This document shows, piece after piece, positions 13,756-17,064 of a stretch of DNA of 17,064 bases. The translations under genes and the position numbers were made by a program. Origin of the DNA: Pseudomonadota bacterium (GTDB lineage: Bacteria; SAR324; NAC60-12); assembly GCA_014381795.1 (NCBI GenBank), contig JACNKY010000241.1:1-17064 (forward strand). Reading direction: 5' to 3'. Numbering within the stretch: position 1 is the first letter of the stretch; the number at the start of each line of letters is the position of its first letter. Under the pieces are notes generated by a model that was given only the letters and a program-made list of their open reading frames with translations, made no database searches and was not told the DNA's origin.

Positions 13756-15113
13756 TTTATTAGTTGTTCTTCTTTACGCAGCTTGACCAGATGTGCTTCA
13801 ATATTCTGCAGCGCCAACAAATGCAGGCGCGGATCAAGTCCTTCGTAAAGCTGTTCCAGAATTTCCTGTTTGGATTTTCCGGAATTTGATAATTTTAATA
13901 TTTGTGATTCGCGTTCGCGACGATGTTTTAGTGTTTCAATCAACCGGTGAGTAGTACGCATCGGAATTCCGTGTGAGGGAATTATTACTTCCGGATTGAG
14001 TGCAATTACTTTTTCGAGTGTTTTAAAATAGGTTGCCATGTCACCTTCCGGAGAAGGGATCACGACTGTGCCGATGCCCTGAATGAGGTCACCTACGATG
14101 AACCAACTCAGCGTGTCAGGTGCTAAACCGAGATGTCCTGCATCATGTCCGGGGATTTCATAAACCCTTACTGCAGAACCGTGCCAGCGTGTAACTTCTT
14201 CGTTTTCAACCACATTACGTAATTCAACCTGCTCAAAATAATCATCACCGTTTTTAAGAGTCAAGCGCTGTTGAGTGTCCTCACTGAGAATGATGGGCAG
14301 CTTTAGTTGACGTGCCAGCTGATTCGAAAATTGATGATGATCAGGATGATGATGCGTGAGAAAAATCGCATCAAGTTTCTTGTGGTCAATTGTGTTGAGC
14401 AAACGTTGATATTCCTCCGCGGAATTTGGTGAAGGATCAACCAGTAATTTAGGTGCATCCGCATCTCCTAACAGAAAAGCATTGGTCCTGCTGGCAGGTG
14501 GAAGTGTCGCGGATCTGACTGCATACTGCGGAACTCCTTCCAGCATTTCCAGACACGGAACGGTTTTATTCTCTGCAAAATTTTGTGACAGATCACCAAA
14601 TGCATTTGCTTGATGATTTTTTTGTAAACCCTCTAAAACCCAACGTGTAGGCGGTACCATCAAACTTTTTCCTGTCTTGAAAGTTTCAAGTAACTCCTTG
14701 GGAGTTTTCCAGAAACTATCAGCGAATTCACCTGAGTCGACTTTAAAATTGATGCGTCTGCTCAAGTCAACGCGGTAAAACCATGTCCTGAAACGTACCG
14801 GTGCAAAGGGTGGAGCTAATGCTTCCGCAAGTTCACTGACAGACAGCACCTCTCCTTTTTTAACACCTTCCTCAAGATCGTAGCCTAACTCTTCCATTAT
14901 TTCGCGTTGCAAAGCACGCATACGCAGAGCATTGTGCTCACAGAGAAATTCAGTTTCAAATGCAGTTGAAGATTCATCCGCATCAATTTTACCTCCAGGA
15001 AAAGCATGGTATCCTGGAAAAGCAAGCAGATACGGCTGACGCTGAACTGCAAAAATCTGCTGCTCATGTATGAAAATTACTGAGACAGACTCAAGAGGTG
15101 GAGGATTATTCAT
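13752..15113 (-). CDS. Fusion of a Nudix domain with a metallo-beta-lactamase-fold hydrolase
   Basis: The protein is 453 aa. Residues 1 to about 165 are a Nudix domain: FPGGKIDADE (38-47) and REIMEELGY (70-78) are the two halves of the Nudix box, separated by an insertion of roughly 15 extra residues, as in NUDT19-like proteins. Residues about 195-395 are an MBL-fold domain with zinc motif HHHPDHH (254-260, i.e. HxHxDH), GHDAGH (322-327), GD (341-342) and the final H381 (IIPSHGIP). The C-terminal about 55 residues look like the winged-helix tail of LACTB2-type proteins, some of which are RNA endonucleases. Substrates are unknown. Its ATG shares one base with the upstream stop (TGATG, 15115-15111), and its stop overlaps the rnr start, so it sits tightly in the operon. 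Confidence 0.88.
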   Translation of the reverse strand: MNNPPPLESVSVIFIHEQQIFAVQRQPYLLAFPGYHAFPGGKIDADESSTAFETEFLCEHNALRMRALQREIMEELGYDLEEGVKKGEVLSVSELAEALAPPFAPVRFRTWFYRVDLSRRINFKVDSGEFADSFWKTPKELLETFKTGKSLMVPPTRWVLEGLQKNHQANAFGDLSQNFAENKTVPCLEMLEGVPQYAVRSATLPPASRTNAFLLGDADAPKLLVDPSPNSAEEYQRLLNTIDHKKLDAIFLTHHHPDHHQFSNQLARQLKLPIILSEDTQQRLTLKNGDDYFEQVELRNVVENEEVTRWHGSAVRVYEIPGHDAGHLGLAPDTLSWFIVGDLIQGIGTVVIPSPEGDMATYFKTLEKVIALNPEVIIPSHGIPMRTTHRLIETLKHRRERESQILKLSNSGKSKQEILEQLYEGLDPRLHLLALQNIEAHLVKLRKEEQLIK

Positions 15114-15844
15114 CAGGAAATATTATTGGACATGTTTTTGATCGCGCACTCAATTTTTTGCTGTCCGTGTTTTAAATCTTCTGCCGAAACAGAACAGACA
15201 CGGATGAGATGTGGAGCATATTTTTCGATAAAGATGAAAAAAAAGTCAGGAACTTTTGTCGTCAGTTGAGTTACCGCGCGTACATACCAGCTTGCTTGCA
15301 CTGCATAATAATCCTGAATTGGTTTCTGTATACCGGCTTTAGCGATATTGTTAGTAAATTTCAGATCAACAATTATTGCAGAATCAGCATCAAACCAGTC
15401 CAGCCGCGCTTTGCAGTCCAGAGCAAATTCCGAATCCTGCCAAAACAGTGAAACTTCGGCTGAACCATTTTTCCAGAGTTTTTGAATTTGCGGATGTATT
15501 TCAAAAACCTTGCGGATATTTTCTAATCTTTCCCACTCACCGGTTCTCAGCAATATTTTTCCCGGATGCTGTTCTTCATATTCCGCCCAACGCTTTTTAC
15601 CTGTTTTTCCACGCTGATTCAAACCCTCCGGAGCACGCACATAGAGTTCCGGAAACATTTCCGGTTCCAGCAGCAGGCAATGTCCTGCACTTCCAAACTG
15701 CAGTGCCTGATAATTTTTGTAAGCAGTTTTTTTTTGCGTAGCTGAAAACCACTGCTTGAGGGTAGACTGATTAAGACCGGACTGTTGTCGATACTCCTCA
15801 AAAGGGAGGTTTTGAACAATTCCGAGTGCTTCGGTTTTGTTCAC
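15113..15844 (-). CDS. PD-(D/E)XK nuclease-like protein related to RecE / exodeoxyribonuclease VIII
   Basis: This 243-aa protein resembles the C-terminal nuclease domain of Rec[18 protein letters not shown] (48-64) gives the conserved histidine H55. AEVSLFW (129-135) gives E130. CKARLDW (144-150) gives D149. The core VDLKFT (159-164) gives D160-x-K162, usually DLKTT. VQASWY (182-187) gives the helix glutamine Q183. All nuclease residues appear present. RecE-type enzymes are usually phage or mobile-element 5'-3' dsDNA exonucleases paired with an annealase such as RecT. No annealase or phage gene is near, so a housekeeping or recruited role is likely. The start is GTG overlapping the gcvP stop (GTGA, 15844-15841), with GAGGA about 8 nt upstream inside gcvP. 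Its stop shares a base with the next gene's ATG. Confidence 0.8.
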   Translation of the reverse strand: MNKTEALGIVQNLPFEEYRQQSGLNQSTLKQWFSATQKKTAYKNYQALQFGSAGHCLLLEPEMFPELYVRAPEGLNQRGKTGKKRWAEYEEQHPGKILLRTGEWERLENIRKVFEIHPQIQKLWKNGSAEVSLFWQDSEFALDCKARLDWFDADSAIIVDLKFTNNIAKAGIQKPIQDYYAVQASWYVRAVTQLTTKVPDFFFIFIEKYAPHLIRVCSVSAEDLKHGQQKIECAIKNMSNNIS

Positions 15845-17064
15845 TCAGCTTCCTCATAATTTTCCAGCGGAGGGCAGGAACAGATCAGGTTTCGATCTCC
15901 GTAAACATTGTCTACTCGGGCAGTAGGAGGCCAATATTTGTAGCGTCTGAGAGAAGCTAGCGGGTAAATCGCCGCCTCTCTGGAATATGGATGTTCCCAT
16001 TCCGGATCGGTAAGATCTTCGGCAGGATGTGGAGCGTTTTTGAGTGGATTGTCTTGTTTGTCCCATTCTCCTTTTTCAACGAGTTCTGCTTCTCTACGGA
16101 TCGAAATCATTGCCTCACAAAAACGGTCAAGTTCTGCTTTCGGTTCGCTTTCAGTAGGTTCGATCATCAAAGTTCCCGGTACCGGCCAGGACATGGTTGG
16201 CGCATGGAAACCATAGTCAATTAAACGCTTGGCGATATCTTCTTCAGTGATACCGCAGGCTTCTTTCAAAGGCCGAACGTCAACAATGCACTCATGTGCA
16301 ATCAAATTATTTTTTCCTGTATAAACAATCGGATAATGTTTTTTTAAACGCTGAGCCAGATAATTCGCGTTTAGAATTGCAGTCTGTGAAGATTTTTTTA
16401 ATCCTTGTCCGCCCATGAGTTGGATATAAACCAGAGAAATCGTCAGGATGCTTGGACTGCCCCACGGAGCGGCTGAAACAGCTGTGTTTTCCGGAGATAG
16501 ACCTTCAATCGGCACAACGCTGTGATTTGGCGCAAACGGGGCAAGGTGTGATTTCAAACCAATCGGTCCCATTCCGGGGCCACCACCGCCGTGAGGGATG
16601 CTGAAGGTTTTGTGTAAATTCATATGCAGAACATCCGCACCCAATTTGCCGGGTTGTGCAATTCCCATTAATGCGTTCAGGTTTGCTCCATCCATGTAAA
16701 CCTGTCCACCGTTTTCGTGAATGATTTCGCAAATCTGGATTATACTGTCCTCAAACACACCATGAGTAGAAGGATAGGTAATCATCAAAGCTGCAAGATT
16801 TTCAGCGTGCTTTTCCGCTTTTTCACGCAAATCTTCGACATCGATGTTACCGTCTTTATCACATTTCACGATAACAATTTTCATGTTCGCCAGCGTCGCA
16901 CTCGCAGGATTTGTACCGTGAGCGGAGCTGGGAATCAGGCAGATATTACGTTGAGAATCGCCCCTTGACTTGTGGTAGTGCCGGATGCTGAGTAATACGG
17001 AATATTCGCTTTGTGCACCGGAATTCGGCTGCATTGAAACCGCGTCAAATCCGGTAATACGTAT
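15841..17064 (-). CDS. gcvP: Glycine dehydrogenase (decarboxylating), P-protein, C-terminal part (5' end outside window)
   Basis: The last 407 codons are visible; the frame is open to the right edge, upstream of the first in-window ATG at 17034, and reads [16 protein letters not shown] there, matching the E. coli GcvP interior. Landmarks are [11 protein letters not shown], the PLP-binding lysine in [18 protein letters not shown] (K codon at 16611-16609), [20 protein letters not shown] and the end [15 protein letters not shown]. The P-protein decarboxylates glycine and passes the aminomethyl group to the lipoyl H-protein in the glycine cleavage system. The close match to E. coli favours the single-chain form, but a separate GcvPB subunit cannot be ruled out without the N-terminus. 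The gene leads the tight minus-strand operon continuing into the RecE-like nuclease, with a 4-nt overlap. Confidence 0.95.
   Translation of the reverse strand: MRITGFDAVSMQPNSGAQSEYSVLLSIRHYHKSRGDSQRNICLIPSSAHGTNPASATLANMKIVIVKCDKDGNIDVEDLREKAEKHAENLAALMITYPSTHGVFEDSIIQICEIIHENGGQVYMDGANLNALMGIAQPGKLGADVLHMNLHKTFSIPHGGGGPGMGPIGLKSHLAPFAPNHSVVPIEGLSPENTAVSAAPWGSPSILTISLVYIQLMGGQGLKKSSQTAILNANYLAQRLKKHYPIVYTGKNNLIAHECIVDVRPLKEACGITEEDIAKRLIDYGFHAPTMSWPVPGTLMIEPTESEPKAELDRFCEAMISIRREAELVEKGEWDKQDNPLKNAPHPAEDLTDPEWEHPYSREAAIYPLASLRRYKYWPPTARVDNVYGDRNLICSCPPLENYEEAE

Overview
The window is a stretch of ordinary bacterial chromosome, moderately AT-rich and densely coded, from a Gram-negative organism. 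The evidence is a signal-peptide protein with an outer-membrane beta-barrel C-terminus, a ZapA-type division protein, a GspF/PilC inner-membrane protein, an E. coli-like GcvP, and a 6S RNA of proteobacterial type just downstream of zapA. A proteobacterial or closely allied lineage fits best. I can only guess further (a marine deltaproteobacterial/SAR324-like genome is one possibility). Many starts lack an obvious Shine-Dalgarno sequence. I saw no tRNA, rRNA, insertion sequence, prophage or CRISPR array.

Layout. 1-290 (minus) is the N-terminus of serine acetyltransferase, divergent from pyrE (419-1093, plus). A HEPN-like small protein and a NudL-type CoA pyrophosphatase follow on plus, converging with an orphan GspF/PilC-family gene (minus, to 3471). 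A 446-bp non-coding stretch (3472-3917) carries an 11-bp tandem repeat and small inverted repeats. It precedes an orphan outer-membrane beta-barrel gene. A small unknown gene (minus) and dapB (plus) diverge from 5045-5175. dapB converges on a Xer-type recombinase gene (minus). Upstream of xer on the same strand lie 6S RNA and zapA. Divergent from zapA are an unknown acidic coiled-coil protein and a circularly permuted RbgA/YlqF-type GTPase. From 17064 back to 9599 everything is on minus: gcvP (partial), a RecE-like PD-(D/E)XK nuclease, a Nudix/metallo-beta-lactamase fusion, RNase R and TypA/BipA. The first four overlap by 1-4 nt and look translationally coupled.

How the genes relate. Most are housekeeping: cysteine, pyrimidine and lysine/diaminopimelate biosynthesis, glycine cleavage, ribosome assembly (RbgA-like, TypA), RNA decay (RNase R), division (ZapA) and global transcription control (6S RNA).

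The two most notable points are these. (i) A 6S RNA gene occupies the zapA-xer gap; its apical loop closely resembles E. coli ssrS, and a TTG-initiated extension of the xer frame would wrongly annotate it as protein. (ii) The Xer recombinase keeps its nucleophilic tyrosine, one catalytic arginine and its C-terminal HPR motif, but has substitutions at the other four canonical active-site positions. I do not see a clearly new multi-gene system in the window.
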